A stretch of DNA of 64,000 bases, taken from the NCBI RefSeq assembly GCF_011075055.1, contig NC_058155.1, positions 10,077,537 to 10,141,536 of the forward strand, given 5' to 3'. The position numbers and the translations under genes are program-made. Below the pieces are notes generated by a model. The model was given only the letters and a program-made list of their open reading frames with translations. It was not told the origin of the DNA and did not search any database. Positions 37,501-52,500 of the stretch are shown one piece after another. Source of the DNA: Mangifera indica (taxonomy: Eukaryota > Streptophyta > Magnoliopsida > Sapindales > Anacardiaceae). Positions within the stretch are counted from its first letter, which is position 1. Each line of letters begins with the position of its first letter.

Positions 37501-40500
37501 ATATTGTATTATGAAATATAAATTTTTTTTGGTAGTGGTCATATTAGTGTGGTTGTTTCTTTTTATCTACTTGGCTGAAATTTATAAATTTACTCTCACT
37601 TTGCTGTCATTCTTTCTCAGATATATTTTGTTCTTGCTTTTATTTTCTTTTTCATTTTTTTATCTTTGTGAATTTCTCAGTTATAGGGATATCCTAGGGG
37701 CATATCTTGAATACCATATGTGTAATTAGTTTGTGGCAGTTTCTGCTATATTTAATACATTTTACTATAAGAGAAAAGTTCTGTGCAGAATATTTTTAGA
37801 TGTCAGAATAGTTATTCTCTTAAAAAAGTTGATATTGAATAAGGCATCAACCAAGTTTGTGGTAGTTTAAAGTGCTGATTTTGATCTTTGACTTTATTTT
37901 TGATGCAAGAAGTTGATACCTTTCCCTTGACAGAGGAAGATACTGCCAGTCATCCGCAATAGTTTGCTTGCTTTAGTCGATAGATACTGTTGGATTTCTT
38001 TCTGTTTGATGACGTTACCATTTATTTTAATGTTCTCTTTACTTTAAATGCTTTCTTGAGAGCTGTATATTGACTCCTATATGTATAATTATGTATCCAG
38101 ATATGTGTGCCTACATGTGGGTCTATTACATGTTTAAAGTATTGACTCGTTATTTTATGGTTCATTTTAGTTAGTTATTTGCATGGACCAGTGCATATAA
38201 TAGTTTAATGAGGTCACTCTGGGTGGCTCCTATACTGCATATGCATTAGTATATCTGCTATATTACCAATTATGATAATATCTTTGAAGAATTCATCTGA
38301 GATAATTGTATATAAAGTCCTTTTTCCTTCTTAGTAATATGGTTAAGATATCACTTTCAGCAGTTTCGCTTGATTGTCTTTCATTTTCTGTATATTTTTG
38401 GGGTCTTGGATGGTTCTCGGTTGGATTTGAGATTCATCCTCATATGAAGGTAATTGATCAATAGCAATTCTAGTGTTCTACATTGAAGCATGAATATTTT
38501 ATTGAAATTAGTGTCATGCAGTTGTGATCCTTTTTTCACTAATCATCGTATACTTTATTCCAATTACTGGTGGACTTCAAGTCTTGTTATGCATAAAGGG
38601 AGTAAACTGCATTTTCCCCACAGTTTTAATATCTTTTAAAATTTTGGAGGGAGACTTGGAACAGGTTGTAGGACAAGTTCAACTGCCTTTTTTGTGATAT
38701 CAAAGCAGCATGCTGATCAGCTCTCTTTGAGGAGTTAAATGGCATTGGAAACTGCTGCATTGGTGCTTCAGATTTTGGGACTTACAGGGCTAGACAATGT
38801 TCACTTTTTTGGGTACTAAGGAGCGGCATTGTCCATTGTATGCATGGTTAAGCGATGAATAAATTGTTCAACTCATCTACTGAGAGAAACTTCGCAGTCC
38901 AGCAATGCAGTTTATTTTTTGTAAACTGTTAGACCATTTACTATACTTTTGTTTGAGTTTCTGCTGTGTGTGTACAGCTACTGATGTGTGACTATTTAAA
39001 ATGTATTAATCATTTTATAACAGTTGATGCACACTAAATACCTTTAATAATTAAAAGTTCTTTTTGACTTGGGATGCTCCTGATATTTTTGCTCTTCAGT
39101 TATTGTGGTTCTCGATTTTCCATCACATGTTTTTGTGACACTGCATTTCTTTTATCGGACTGTATCTGTTTATACTTTGACTTCACTATAAACAGTAAGC
39201 CAGCTTATATTATTGAGATACTTACAACCTGATAGATTAAATAGATGATGTCTTTGTTCTGTTACTTCTCACTTGGTAGGTGGTCAGTTGGACCCTTATG
39301 TAATAATATTGTGTAACACAGGTGTCTATTCAGCCCAGAATAAGAAACAAAACACCATCTCTAGCCAGCAGTAAGTTGATGAGGAAGCCATTAACCATAT
39401 ATAATGAGGCACAATGATATGTGCAGAATGTATGGAATTAAAATAACATTTTAAATTACTTGCTTGATCAAACCATTGAAAGTCACCACAATGAGTATAT
39501 TTTCCTTAAGGGCATTTCAGACTAATTTAAACTGGATTGTAGAAGTTGTCAGTTGTTCAATACCCTTATCAGTCATGAATTGTAACAGTCCGTTACTCTG
39601 CTGTAAGTGTAGGACTACTACTTAAGGGACAATGAATGAATTAGTTCTTATGTATATATATATATATATTTTAGTATGGCTAATTTTCCATCAATCTCAA
39701 CTAACTTTATCCAATAGTTGATCTAGAAATATTATTATTATTATTATTATTATTATTATCTTCTTATCTGTTGCAGTCCTGCTCTTTTCTAGCAATGTGC
39801 AGCTAAGACAAGCTTCTTGTCAGTGAAAGCTGTGGTTTGTTCTGTTGTAATGTAGCTGAAGCTACTGATGCATGTTTTGTATCATATATTAAAGCAACAA
39901 GTGACTTGGGAACTTTAAATGCTGCAAAGTCTGATGCACAAAATTTGCATTTGAATGACATTTAAAATTGACTTATTTACTCAAAAGTTTTTGTTCAGAT
40001 GCATGTGTTACTATCTTATTTGATTTGAAACTGTTGACCTATTGTTTCTATAGATGGTGATGTCAATATTCTTGTTGTAGTATTTTGAGCTTCTGGTTTT
40101 TCAGATTTATTTTATTTTTTTGGTTGTGCATATTAAGGTGGTTAGCATATGCTAATGAAAAATATGCGGAATGTGTCTGTGTTACTTTACCAAATCACCC
40201 TATTGTTGTGATAATCTAGACTCTACATTGTCTATGTTGTGATTAAGTATCTACTTGAGGAGATTGGATATATGGTTGGAAATGTTGATGCCATGTAGAA
40301 ATGTTGATAGAAATGGTTGAGGAGAGGGAGAATAAATTTAATTGTAACTTTGTAGAGTTAACTTTATTTTAATGTAGATTTACTATAATTTGTAAAGCCA
40401 GTGCTTTAGTTTTTAATGGTGTTTGTAAGAACTATCATTAAGAGTATGGTCAAGTTGTCAGGAAAACATTTTCAGCATAGATAAGTTTTAATTGTGGGTC

Positions 40501-43500
40501 ACGTAAAAGAAGCAATATCATGTTCAGGTTGCCATTTATATTACTCACACCGGTCTTTTTTGTATTTCCCTTTTACTGTGAAAGAAAGTGCAGGTTCGTA
40601 AGAAAATTATGGTCCTTATATTTAGATGCGTTGTCCCTAGAAATTCTTACTTATTTTGTTAGGATTAAGGTTAATTAAAGCATGGTGGTGGGTCATGCTG
40701 ATAAAGAGTTTAGTGATTTTATGGTTGTGAACATTTGCTGTAGGTGGCTAGTCTTTTCATTACTTAGATTAGCGTATTTATAAAATACGGCGAACTATTT
40801 CAAGATATTTTATATCTCTATAGGTTTCCTTTGCAGAGGTGGGTTTAAAGAAGAAGCACGTTTTAGACATGGTGGCATGGATTATTATCTGTCTGCACCT
40901 ATGTATTATGTCTTATTTGTTTATCTGAGTAGATCATGTAGAACTTTTATGCATTGAGCAGTTTCTTGACTCATCAGAATTTGTATTGTATGTGGATATT
41001 CTTGTTGATGAACAGAAAATATATTTAAAAGGACTTTGAATATCTGCATAGCTCATACAATGTACTTAAATTTGAATTTGAAAATTTTGTATTGTTGTGG
41101 AATGACTAAAAATGATCATTTAGACGTGGTAGACATGACATTTATTATGAGGATGAGACGTTGTGCAAGTTGGTGTATAAACCTCAGAGGTGGTGGGGTG
41201 TAAAACAACCGGTTAGATGAGGTGTTTGTAGTGGTAATGAATGGGTTTGGAGTTACAACATGCTGGAAATTTGTGTTGCATTATTATTTGTTGTATTGTA
41301 TGCATTCTGTGATATATGTGTGGTTGTTCTCTATATTGTTGTAGCTCACTAGGGGTGCACTTTGGGCCTTTTAACTGTGTTCTGTGTATTTCTGTCATAA
41401 GTGTTCATTTTGATTGCATACTTCTTCTGTCTAGAATGGGTAATTAACTCCAAGTTGTTTGTTCTCATACCTTGCATTTTACTTTTTGTATATTATTTGA
41501 TGAAGTTATTTTCTCCTTGTGTGGGACAGTGAGAGTTTGTTGCTTTGCTGTTCTTGCTTTTGACCTTTGTATTTTTGGTTGAGAAATTTATCTTTCCAGG
41601 GAAAAAAAAATGATGCTTTAAGTTTTCTGTGAAGATTTGTGATGTCAGTCATAAACAGATATCATTAAGGTGTCCACATACTTGTCTGTTCTGGTAACAC
41701 AACTCTTTTTTCAGGTTGGAAGTAGATTATAGACTCTATGAACTTAGATACTATTGTTGGCTGGTTGGTTTAGTTCATGTGCAAGTGCTGGTTCATCTTA
41801 GGAGTTGTATTATATCTTAAATACTATGGTTGGGGCCTTTATCTATTAGGTTAAATTTTTATGTTTATTGGTTGCTTGAATATATTTAATGTCTGAAACT
41901 TTTGTTTCTCACCTCATAAAATCCCATCATTTGCAAGGTGCTTGGTGACTTAATATTTGGTGAATACATGTGGACTTAAATTTCAAGCTTGAATATCAAA
42001 TTATGTTTTCCCTTTTTTGTGTCTTAATCTTGTGCTGTCATTTTGCTCACGACTTTGGTTGTTTTACGTGATGTTTTAATCTTGTGCTGAAATTCCAGCA
42101 TTTGCAAGATGCTTGGTGACTTAATATTTGGTGAATACATGTGGACTTATTTAAACCCTATAGCTTAAATTTCAAGCTTGAATATCTAACTATGTTTTCC
42201 CCTTATTTATGTCTTAATCTTGTGCTGTCATTTTACTCATGACTTTGGTTGTTTTATGTGAACTTTTAAATTCTTTGTTCTTCCTATCATAACTACCAAT
42301 TTTTTGTTTAATATCATCTAACAATGTATTTAATTTTTTGTAGTCTTGCAGCTATAGCAAGGAAGAGGCCGCTCCAGTATGATGCTATTCTTTCTGCACT
42401 GTTTGATTTTAATCCGAACCTTGAGACACTGAAGGGATGTCATGGTGCCAGTATTCATTACTCCTTAAGGACTGCCTTTTTGGGGTTTCTTAGGTGTACT
42501 CACCCAGTCATCATGGAGGTAAAGTTGTCATTGTGGTGAACCCTTTGTTTAACAAATGTTTTGTTATTTATGCTTCTTTTATTTTTTTTTTGTAGTTGGA
42601 AGTTATATTTTTTCAAAAAATTTGTGAAAGAACAATTTTTGGGAAATCATGATTCTTTTAGCTGTAATTTTACTATATTACAAAAAATAAGAGTTCTGTT
42701 CAACGAGATATAGAATTTTCACCTGTTAGGTTATATTGGCTTTGAACGAAAATTTGGATTTTTCTCTGTGGGCAGTGGATTTCCATTACCAAACTTGCTG
42801 AAATTATGAATTTCAAGTCTGTATGGTAACAGGAGAACATTAATGTTGCATCTCACCCATAATCGGCTTTAGCTTTTATGCTTGCAATTTCTCTTGATTG
42901 AAAGAATTCCCCGAAGGTCAAATGGTAATGAAAGGTTACATGACTAGGGCTCCATATGGAGAATTTATGACTAAACAAACATAGAAAGGAAACTCAACCC
43001 ATCAGTCCATTCATATTTGAACACTAACTAAAAAATCTCTTTAGGTGTTCGCCCAGTCTTGATTGACAGCCTTTGTTTTGTTTCCAGTCCAGAGACAGAT
43101 TGCTTAGAGTTCTAAGAGCAATGAATGCTGGGGAAGCTGCGGATCAAGTTGTTAGACAAGTTGATAAAATGATAAAAAATTCTGAGCGTGGTTCACGTGA
43201 AACTCGGTTGGGCAGGGTAATTAACTTGTTATGTTTATGTATATGTTGATCATAAGTTTCTCTAATATTAGAATCTAGTCACCTATTTTTTAGCAAATTT
43301 GCATTTCCTCAATTTAATGTTTTCTTTGATTATCAGGATGATCAATCATCATCCCAGCTGCCTGTTTCAGGGGATCTGTCAAGAAAAAGGCCTATGCCTT
43401 CAGATAGTGAAGAGATTAATAATGGTCCTGAGGCACCTTCTAAGTATAGCCGTTATGGTCCTAACACCCAATCTGCTTTCTCAATTCAAATAAATGGTCC

Positions 43501-46500
43501 TGGACAGGATTCAGTTCCTGTTAATGGTGTGTCCTCTAATCTTCCTCTTTTGGATAGTGATTTGACTCCTGTGGAACAAATGATTGCGATGATTGGTGCC
43601 TTGCTTGCTGAAGGAGAGAGGGGTGCTGAATCTCTTGAGATACTTATTTCAAATGTTCATCCTGATCTGTTGGCTGATATTGTTATAACTAATATGAGGC
43701 ACCTACCTAAGACCCCCCCACCTTTGACAAGGCTTGGGAACTCACCAGTAGCTCAGCAGATAAGCTCTTTAAGTAGTTCTGCCCAGGTTGCAGCACTTTC
43801 CACACAAATAAATGCCATGCCATCTCCAGTTCTCACTACACAATTACAAGTACCTCTTTCTTCAGCTTCATCTTTGTCTGATACAACCGCCATCAACATT
43901 CCTGCCGCAGATTCTAAACGTGATCCGAGAAGGGTTACTACTTTTCTGTTTTACTTATTTTAACTTATACAGTTCACAGTTTATTAGAGATTTGGGATTA
44001 AATTCCTTCATATTTAAAATATGTTCCTGGTGGCTTATTCAGGATCCCCGGCGCTTGGATCCCCGGCGTGTCGCAACACTTGCTGGAGTTCCGTCCATAC
44101 CTGTTGCAGATGATGCTGGTCCTGTGCAATCTGAATTTGATGGTTCTGCTTCTGTAAGTAGGCCTCCTTCACTAGCTGTTATGGCAACTGCTGAAAATCC
44201 TTTGACACCTGCAATGACTAGCGCCAAAAGTGATGATAAGAATCTAGAAAGCCCATCAGTTTCTAGAATTGATCTACCTAATCCAAAGGAGGATAGACTT
44301 GTTGGATCTGAAGAAATTGTCCATAGTTCAGAGACTTTCGCTTTGTCAGATCATGCCAGTTCTCTTCATGCAGTTGACGAAGATTCTACTGCAGTGGAGG
44401 TGTCTGATGTTGAAATGCATGGGACTGGTACTTCAGGTTTGCAAGAACCTGATCAGAGTTCTCCAGCTGTTTCTAATGCATCTGCATCTGAGGAGACCTG
44501 TCAAGATTTACCTCCGCCGCCATTATATTTTGAGCTGACTGAAGAACAGCAAAGCAGTGTAAGAAAATTAGCTATTGAACAGATAATTGAATCTTACAAA
44601 CGTCTTATGGAGACGGGGTGTAGTGAGACATGCAAGGGGTTGCTTGCTCAATTGATCACCCAGGTGAGAAATATGATCAGTCACCTCTTTCTGGATGTTG
44701 AGTTATAATCTTCTTGGAGCGTTTTCCTTGCTTTGCTGACAAAATTAAATCGTGAGGCTGTTCTTCCAAAATTATTTATATAATGTTTGAGCGGCATATA
44801 CCATTGTTTATTGCTTTCTTCCTGCAACTGCTTATGAAATAAGCATTTTACAAAATAATATTATATATAATTTTTTTCTTTTCAGATTGATGCAGATGAT
44901 GAGATAGTTGTGATGCTGCAAAAACATGTAGTAGTAAATTACCAACAGCAAAAGGTATTTTCTTTCTGAGTTGTGACAATCTTTAACCCTATATAAAATC
45001 AGCATGCAATCTAATGGTTCAAACTTGATTCGCTGAAATCCAAAAAGTTTGAAAACTGCACAGGGTGTTTAGCTTGCTTCCTATATTTGAGTCCTTTTAG
45101 TAGCTGCTACAATTCTGTCATGGTGCTCTGAATGAAATATTGAAATGTCATAGCTTTCCTTTCTCTTTATTTGAATCCATTGTGTTTGTTGCATGGTTTT
45201 TAAGAAGACCATTGCTCTTCTAAACTCTTTTTTTTCTGTTAGATTACTATCTCTATGGCCTTTGTTAGCTATTTCTCAAATATAATATGAGCTGATGGAG
45301 TTGATGAAGGTGGAGTGGATATCCTGAACATATACACTGGGCTGGACTTTGTTGATTTGTTTTTTCATTGGCTTGTTTGTGATATTCTAATATTTCAGTT
45401 CTCAAATGGTTCTTTGTTTTTTTTTCTTTATTCTATGTCAGGGGCATGAGCTTGTACAGCATGTTCTTTACCATCTGTATTCTCTTATGATCTTGGGTTC
45501 AAGTGAAAGTTCTTCGAATGCTGCTGTTGTGTATGAGAAATTCCTCTTGGCAGTGGTAGGCACAGATTCAGCCAACTCATCCTTATTTATTTATTTTTTT
45601 GCTTGGGAATTAGAATTATTGACTAATTCAATGTACTGATATAGGCCAAATCTTTGCTTGATGCTTTCCCGGCTTCGGACAAGTCTTTTAGTAGGCTTCT
45701 TGGTGAAGTTCCATTTCTACCTGACTCTGGCTTAGATTTGTTGGATAATCTCTGTTCTTCCGATGTTTTTGATCTCCATGGAAAAGAGGTCCGTGATGGT
45801 GAGCGTGTCACACAGGGCCTGGGGGCCGTTTGGAGTTTGATTTTGGGGCGCCCAACTAACCGGCTTGCCTGTTTAGATATAGCTTTGAAGGTAACTTGGG
45901 CATATCATGGATTGAAATTTTTTGTTTGCATGTTTCTGAATTTTAACGCTTGTGATAGTCATGCTTAACTGTGTGGGACAATAACGTCACATGGATATTG
46001 GTGAAGCAGTAGGTGTGTGTGTGTGTGTAAATCAAACCATTTATTTGTTGAGGGCTTGAATGTTATTGTTTGGCCTTATCAGTTTAAACTTTTGGTTAGG
46101 TGGTTACTTGATACAGTTGAGCATTAATAGCATAGATGTACTTTCGCTTATGTGTTGTTCACTTATGGCAGTGTGCTGTTCATTCACAAGATGAAATTCG
46201 AGCAAAAGCTATTAGGCTGGTATGCAAACCTACTGCTCATTAACATCTTGGACCATGGAAAAAGAAGAATCTAATCACCATGGACTTTATATCAGTTCTG
46301 CAGGCGTCAAGGATACTAATCATCTTTCAATTTTCTAATTTTCATGTTGACAGGTGTCAAACAAACTTTTTCAGGTAAGCTATATAACTGAAAATATTGA
46401 GCAATATGCTACAGATATGATGCTGTCTGCTCTAGATCAGTATCCTTCTGATGTACAGCATTTAAAGCCTGGGTCCATTGATCAAAGAGCTGAGAGGGAG

Positions 46501-49500
46501 GTACGCAATATGTTTCTATTTGTGTCATTGTTTCCCTTTCATGTGCTATTTTATACTTTCCAGAATCTAAGCTGTTCTCAATAGCTTGCCAACTATTCAA
46601 GTTCTTGTTGGCTAAGTTCATATCTGTGTCAACAACGTTCTCTGCCTTGGCATTTAGTTCATATGTGTCTGGCTGAGACTGTCGCTGTGGGCTGTGCAGT
46701 TAAGTCTACATGTTAATTAGCCATAGTGCCCACTTTCAAGGTCTGAAATGCATCTTGCTCCAGTAGATTACAGTCTTTTATGATTTAGAAACAACTGTGG
46801 CTATGTTACAAATAACACCTTTATCACACCAGCATGAGATATACAAATGCATCTACAGTTTATCCAACATTTGTCATGTCAAAAAGTAAACCTTTCAGGT
46901 CAATTGAAAGAGCATGAGGAAGAGAAAACAACTTTTGCCTTCTTACATCTTTTCCCATTTTCAGGAATTGTTTCACTTCATTTTGCATGCTGAATAATAA
47001 TTTCAGGTTGGAAGTCAGGAGACATCCATTAGTGGCTCCCAAGTTTCAGATTCTAGGACCTCTGAAATGGATTCTGTGGGGGGTGCTCAACCTATTGCTC
47101 ATAGTGTTTCAACTGTATCAGTTCCTGAAGCTCAACGTCTCAGTTCGTTATTTTTTGCTTTATGTACAAAGGTTAGTCTATGATTTTTCAAGTTCCAATA
47201 AAACTAATGATTTTGAAATTTCCTTTATGGTTTAGTTTCTGGAATAACTGATGCAGCTATTTTTTTCTTTCAGAAACCTAGTCTTCTTCGACTTATTTTT
47301 GATAATTATGTACGAGCTCCAAAAGCAGTAAAGCAGGTATGTTTTATTCTTGTTATGTATATCTCAATCATTATAATTGTTGATAGATGAGGTGCTAGAT
47401 TTTCAACAGATGCCTTAAGTGTTACTCTGGATGGTGGATTGATGCAGTGTCTGGTTATCACATGAATTTCAATATGGGTACACACAGAAAGGGATTAGTT
47501 TTCCCTAATTTGGATTGCCTTGTAGCCATAGCAGCAGTTACATTATGATGTCTAACATGAGTTTTCCTAGGTTAAATGAGGGGTCTCTGGTTATTATTGA
47601 TGGCTGTTTAATATGCTGCAACCCTTACAGTGCTTTTGTGAAATTATATAGGATTTCAGCATGAGTATTTTTCAACAGTTGGCATGGCCAAACTACTCTG
47701 ATTTCCACCCACATATCACTTTTTTCCAGTTAATAATATCTGCTTTAACTGGGTTGATGTATCTCTTTGTTAATTCTTACCCCTTTGGGATTACACAGGC
47801 TTTTCATCGCCATATTCCAATTCTTGTAAGGGCCTTGGGTTCAACTTGTTCAGAATTATTGCATATAATATCTGATCCACCACAAGGAAGCGAAAATCTC
47901 TTGACTCTAGTTAGTCTCTTATTCTTGTTTTTCTGACTGTTCTTTTTTATCCTCGAACTCTTCTTTTGATGCTGATAGTAGTCTTCTCTTTTTTGGCTAG
48001 GTGCTGCAGATATTGACCCAAGAAACAACTCCTTCTTCCAGTCTAATTGCCACTGTTAAACATTTATATGAAACTAAGTTAAAGGTTCTTCACATGATCA
48101 GAGCATATGTGTCTTTACTTTGACCTATAATTTAACTTTTGTCATAACAGGCCTTATTGTTTTGCAGGATGCCACAATTCTTATTCCTATGCTTTCTTCA
48201 CTTTCCAAAAATGAGGTTTGCTTCCGAAGTTTCTCTTTCCTATCAACTGTCATGACACTATGTCTTTCATGCCCCATGAAAAATTCTGCTCATATGGGTT
48301 CGGATCAAGGGCCCAATTTTATATGCAAATTATGCAACAAGTTGTGACCATTATACACTTTGAGTGGATGAGATTATATACAAATTTCATGGCTACCAAG
48401 TAATTTGTTAACTGATGCAATAAATTTAAAGATGTAAATTATAACTGTGTATTGTTTGGTCTGCATGGGTTATCTAGTAACAATTGAATGTTCTACTGTT
48501 AAGGTCCTGGATTAGCAAGATAGTGGACTGAAGTACCTTATTTAACTTCTAATTTGAAAATCCTGATGGGTGAAAGCAGATTGAAATTTTGTGAAATATG
48601 TAAAATGATTGGAGATACTTAACCCAAGAAGGATCATGAGCAATAAAGGTTTCTTAAGAGATTATGATATCCAGAATTTTTTATTTTGACCTTAGAAACC
48701 AAGATCTCAATGAATATATGCAGTAATGTTACTAAAACATAACAAAATGAAAAGGTCTTCGCTGCCTTGATAGTTTTTCTGTATTTTGGATGCTATCGTG
48801 TCTGACTATACTTGTATTTGATAAAAATTCAGCAGATGAAGAACCAAGAAAATGAAATTAGAATTAGAGAATTCAAGCCTCATCAGTCCAACATTGATTT
48901 GTAAAGTTCCACTGGTTATATTATGATTTCAATGTCAAGCCTGGCATTTGAAAAGCAGAGTTTAATGTATATTGATACATGACAATATGACTTGTTATTC
49001 AGATTGTTTAGTTATCTTCTGTGAAAATAACCCCTTAAACTCACTATCTTCCTGTTAATTGCACAAAATAGCATCACTGATTTTTTTTTTTTTTTAATAA
49101 CTTACCAGTGTCAAATTTGATGATACTACTGCAGTTCTAATACTTTTATGTTACAGGTGCTACCTATTTTCCCACGCCTTGTTGACCTTCCATTAGAAAA
49201 GTTCCAGATGGCGCTTGCTCACATACTACAGGTGTGCATGAATTCTTTTGATGTGACTTCATAATTTGCTGTTTGGGTTCTCTTGGAATTGTTAAGACAT
49301 TCGGAAACCCTCTTTTTTTTGGCTACTTATTATAAGTTGTTTTCATATTGCTTTGTTATGTAATCCTTATAAAAAAGTAAAGCCACTCTCGTTGATTTTC
49401 TTATAGGAGGCAAGTATTGATTGATTTAAGTCAGATTCAAATTGAGCTTAAAGTTTTTAGATATAAAGTAGTGTCTTGACTTCATCAGAAGCATGGATGC

Positions 49501-52500
49501 TTAGTTATCTTATGTTTATACGTTCTGAACAAGCTGCTTGCTCTGATCTGTCATGCCATAGTGGCTGTGAAAATTTAGTTATATTGCTAAAGCTAGAGTT
49601 CCAAAGCTAATTTTACGCACTTTGTATTTCTCTTTTGCTTTCTAAATTCTAACAGTGAACTTGCTTTAGTTCATTTTTGGTGGTCTTGTAGTTTTATCTT
49701 TGCGCAGAATAATTTATTTAAATGCTATAAAAAATTGATGTGAATGTTATAATCTTTTGACATATCATTTTGCCTTCCCCGTTGACTTGGAATCATAAAG
49801 ATTATTACGAGGTCATAATTGTTATTGGCATGTTTTATATTGCTATATAGTACAAATGCTATTCCGCCTGTTTCTATTCTCTTGGTATCGACAATTGCTG
49901 AGAATTCATAATTGTTTATGACAGGGTTCAGCTCATACTGGCCCAGCTTTAACTCCAGTAGAAGTGTTGGTTGCAATACATGAAATTGTTCCTGAGAGAG
50001 ATGGTCTTGCACTGAAAAAGGCATGTCTTTTGTCATTCTGAACTTAAATAGTCTCGGAATTTTTCGCTTTGGTTGACCATGATTGTGTATTATAAACTGC
50101 ACATTCAGATCAAACTTATTATTCCCATCGCCCTCTTGGTCCACTAACTGTTTTATCTCGTTTATATGATGTGCTGAGGCCCAGAAAACTTGTCCTAATT
50201 TGTATATAAAGTAAATAATCAAACTGGAATGCTGTTTCACTAGGTTGGGCCTGGTAGAGTAATTAGTAGAATTCTGGGGTTGCCCAAATTAGAACCAACC
50301 TGTTTCAGCTATGGTTGGTCAGCCCAAGCTAAGGCTGGATTGGTGTTACTTTAGATTGTTTGAGTTTTGATTGAATAATGTCATTATGTTTGCTATGTTT
50401 AATTAAAACACTGAAGTGTGTACTTTTGGATCTTGCAATAGTACACTCAATAATTTACTTTATTTAGTTAATTGGATTTGATACACGCGTCCTTCGTCAT
50501 TCATTTGTGTCTAGAAATATTTACTCATTCATCTGTATGAGGCCCAGTTGTGTTTGGATCAGAAGGGGCCTGCTTGTCTAAGCATCGAATTTATTCTAGC
50601 ATACTAGCTATATATTCTTTGGTTGACTGGGTTTGGTTATAACCTATATGAGCCTTCCAAATTTGCAATGATGATCTATGTTTTCTGCTATTGATATCCA
50701 AAACTTTGGACTGTGGAATTTAATTATTACTTGAGCTTAGCTAGAAATTCTTTGGACTGTAAAGTTTAATAAGCCTTCAAGATTGTTGATGATACATTGT
50801 CTGTTGAGTTGCATAATGCAAGGTTTTTTTTTTTTTTTCCCCACATTAGATGGTCGTTATGCCATGCCTAGACGATAGTTATGGACTTATTAGCTGTTGT
50901 GCTCATAATTTTTATGTGTCGACTGTGAATTTGATTCCTACTAAGAATCCATTTTATGTTTTCAGATAACAGATGCTTGCTCAGCCTGTTTTGAGCAGCG
51001 CACAGTTTTCACTCAGCAGGTTTTGGCAAAGGCCTTGAACCACATGGTATGTATTATCATCCACAATCTGTGAACACTTGCATCTAACGATATGTATGAA
51101 GTTATTTATTTATTTTTTTTGTTTCTATTTCAGGTTGATCAAACTCCTTTGCCACTACTCTTCATGAGAACAGTAATTCAGGCAATTGACGCTTTTCCTA
51201 CTCTGGTAAACTCAAATTTCTCTTTCTGCTGCTTCTTGTCTCTTGTTAAAAATTATAAAGATGTTGGACCTTTTAAATTGTTAACATATTATTGACAGTT
51301 TATAATACTCTCCTCTGATCTGCCATAGGGTAATGGTGAATTCTTCTGTTTACAATGCTGAAAAAAGATAATCAAATCCTTGATAACTTCTCCAGTGGAA
51401 GAAGTGATTGTCTTGTTATTATAGCATTACACAGATGATGACGGAATTATGCATAAAATAAAATACACTACAAAAGTTATGGTCCTCTGAAAAAATATAA
51501 TAGATCTGCATTGAAAATCAAATATCAGTTTATATGTTTCATTCTCATATCAGGAGACAGTGTTCCCTACCTATCAGTTGACAGAATACCCTTTTAGGTC
51601 TGCTAAAGTCTGACTCAAGTATTTTGTTATTTGTTGAAAGAATAAAGAAATTGAGTTATTTATATCTTAGCTTTACAGTGATATTCTGGTAAGTTGATTC
51701 TTTTCTTTCTTTTTGCTGGGTGTTGTTTGGGCCTTCACATAATCAGTAGCCCAAAAGCATAGCCCATGATGAGGGGTTACTTTTGCATTGGGCTCATCAG
51801 TCATTTCCAGTTAAAATCTTACAAGCAAATTTATGTCATTTTGTGAGTGGTATTATTTATTAGTATGAATTGTATTATAAAATGATATGGAGGATGATAA
51901 AAAAATTATCTATTTTGATGCTTGCTGTATTCAGGTTGATTTTGTTATGGAAATTCTATCCAAACTTGTGAGTAAACAGGTATGCTTGTTTGTCTCTTCT
52001 GTAATTTTAAAATGAGTTATGCTGGGTCTAATTAGGTTTGGAGCTGATAGTTTGTTTTCCTTTTTATATACAGGTCTGGAGAATGCCAAAGTTGTGGGTT
52101 GGGTTCTTGAAATGCATGTCTCAAACACGACCACATTCTTTTCCCGTATTGCTACAGGTAGTATATTGTCTTTAAGTGTAGAAAATTGCCTATATTTTCT
52201 TGATGCATTGAGTTTATAGCCTTCTCTCAATTCGTTTATTTCAGTTACCACCTCCACAACTTGAGAGTGCTCTGAATAAATACGCCAACCTCAGAGGTCC
52301 CCTAGCCGCATATGCTGGCCGACCAAGTGTGAAAACTTCAATACCAAGGTACAGGTTTCCTGGATTTGATAAATTTGAAAAATCTTCCAACCCTGCTTTT
52401 TGCTATATTCTAGAATATTTTACGTTCAATATATCAGACTTTGTGGATTTAATAAGCTTCCTTTTATAAATGTTGCATTATGTATTGATTCAATGATTGC

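Larger units (their letters stand above)
36960..42343 (+). other. 5.4-kb intron 5 of the symplekin gene
   Basis: This intron is far longer than the other 25, which are mostly 80-950 bases. It is T-rich and contains no open frame with recognisable content. It holds an AT run near 39653-39670, an ATT microsatellite (39729-39759) and a degenerate direct repeat close to its 3' end (41928-42260). I see no clear transposon in it. Confidence 0.7.

Noticed and set aside
36960..42343. Possible nested gene or intact transposon in symplekin intron 5
   Set aside because: Short open frames only, no transposase or reverse transcriptase motifs and no terminal repeats visible.
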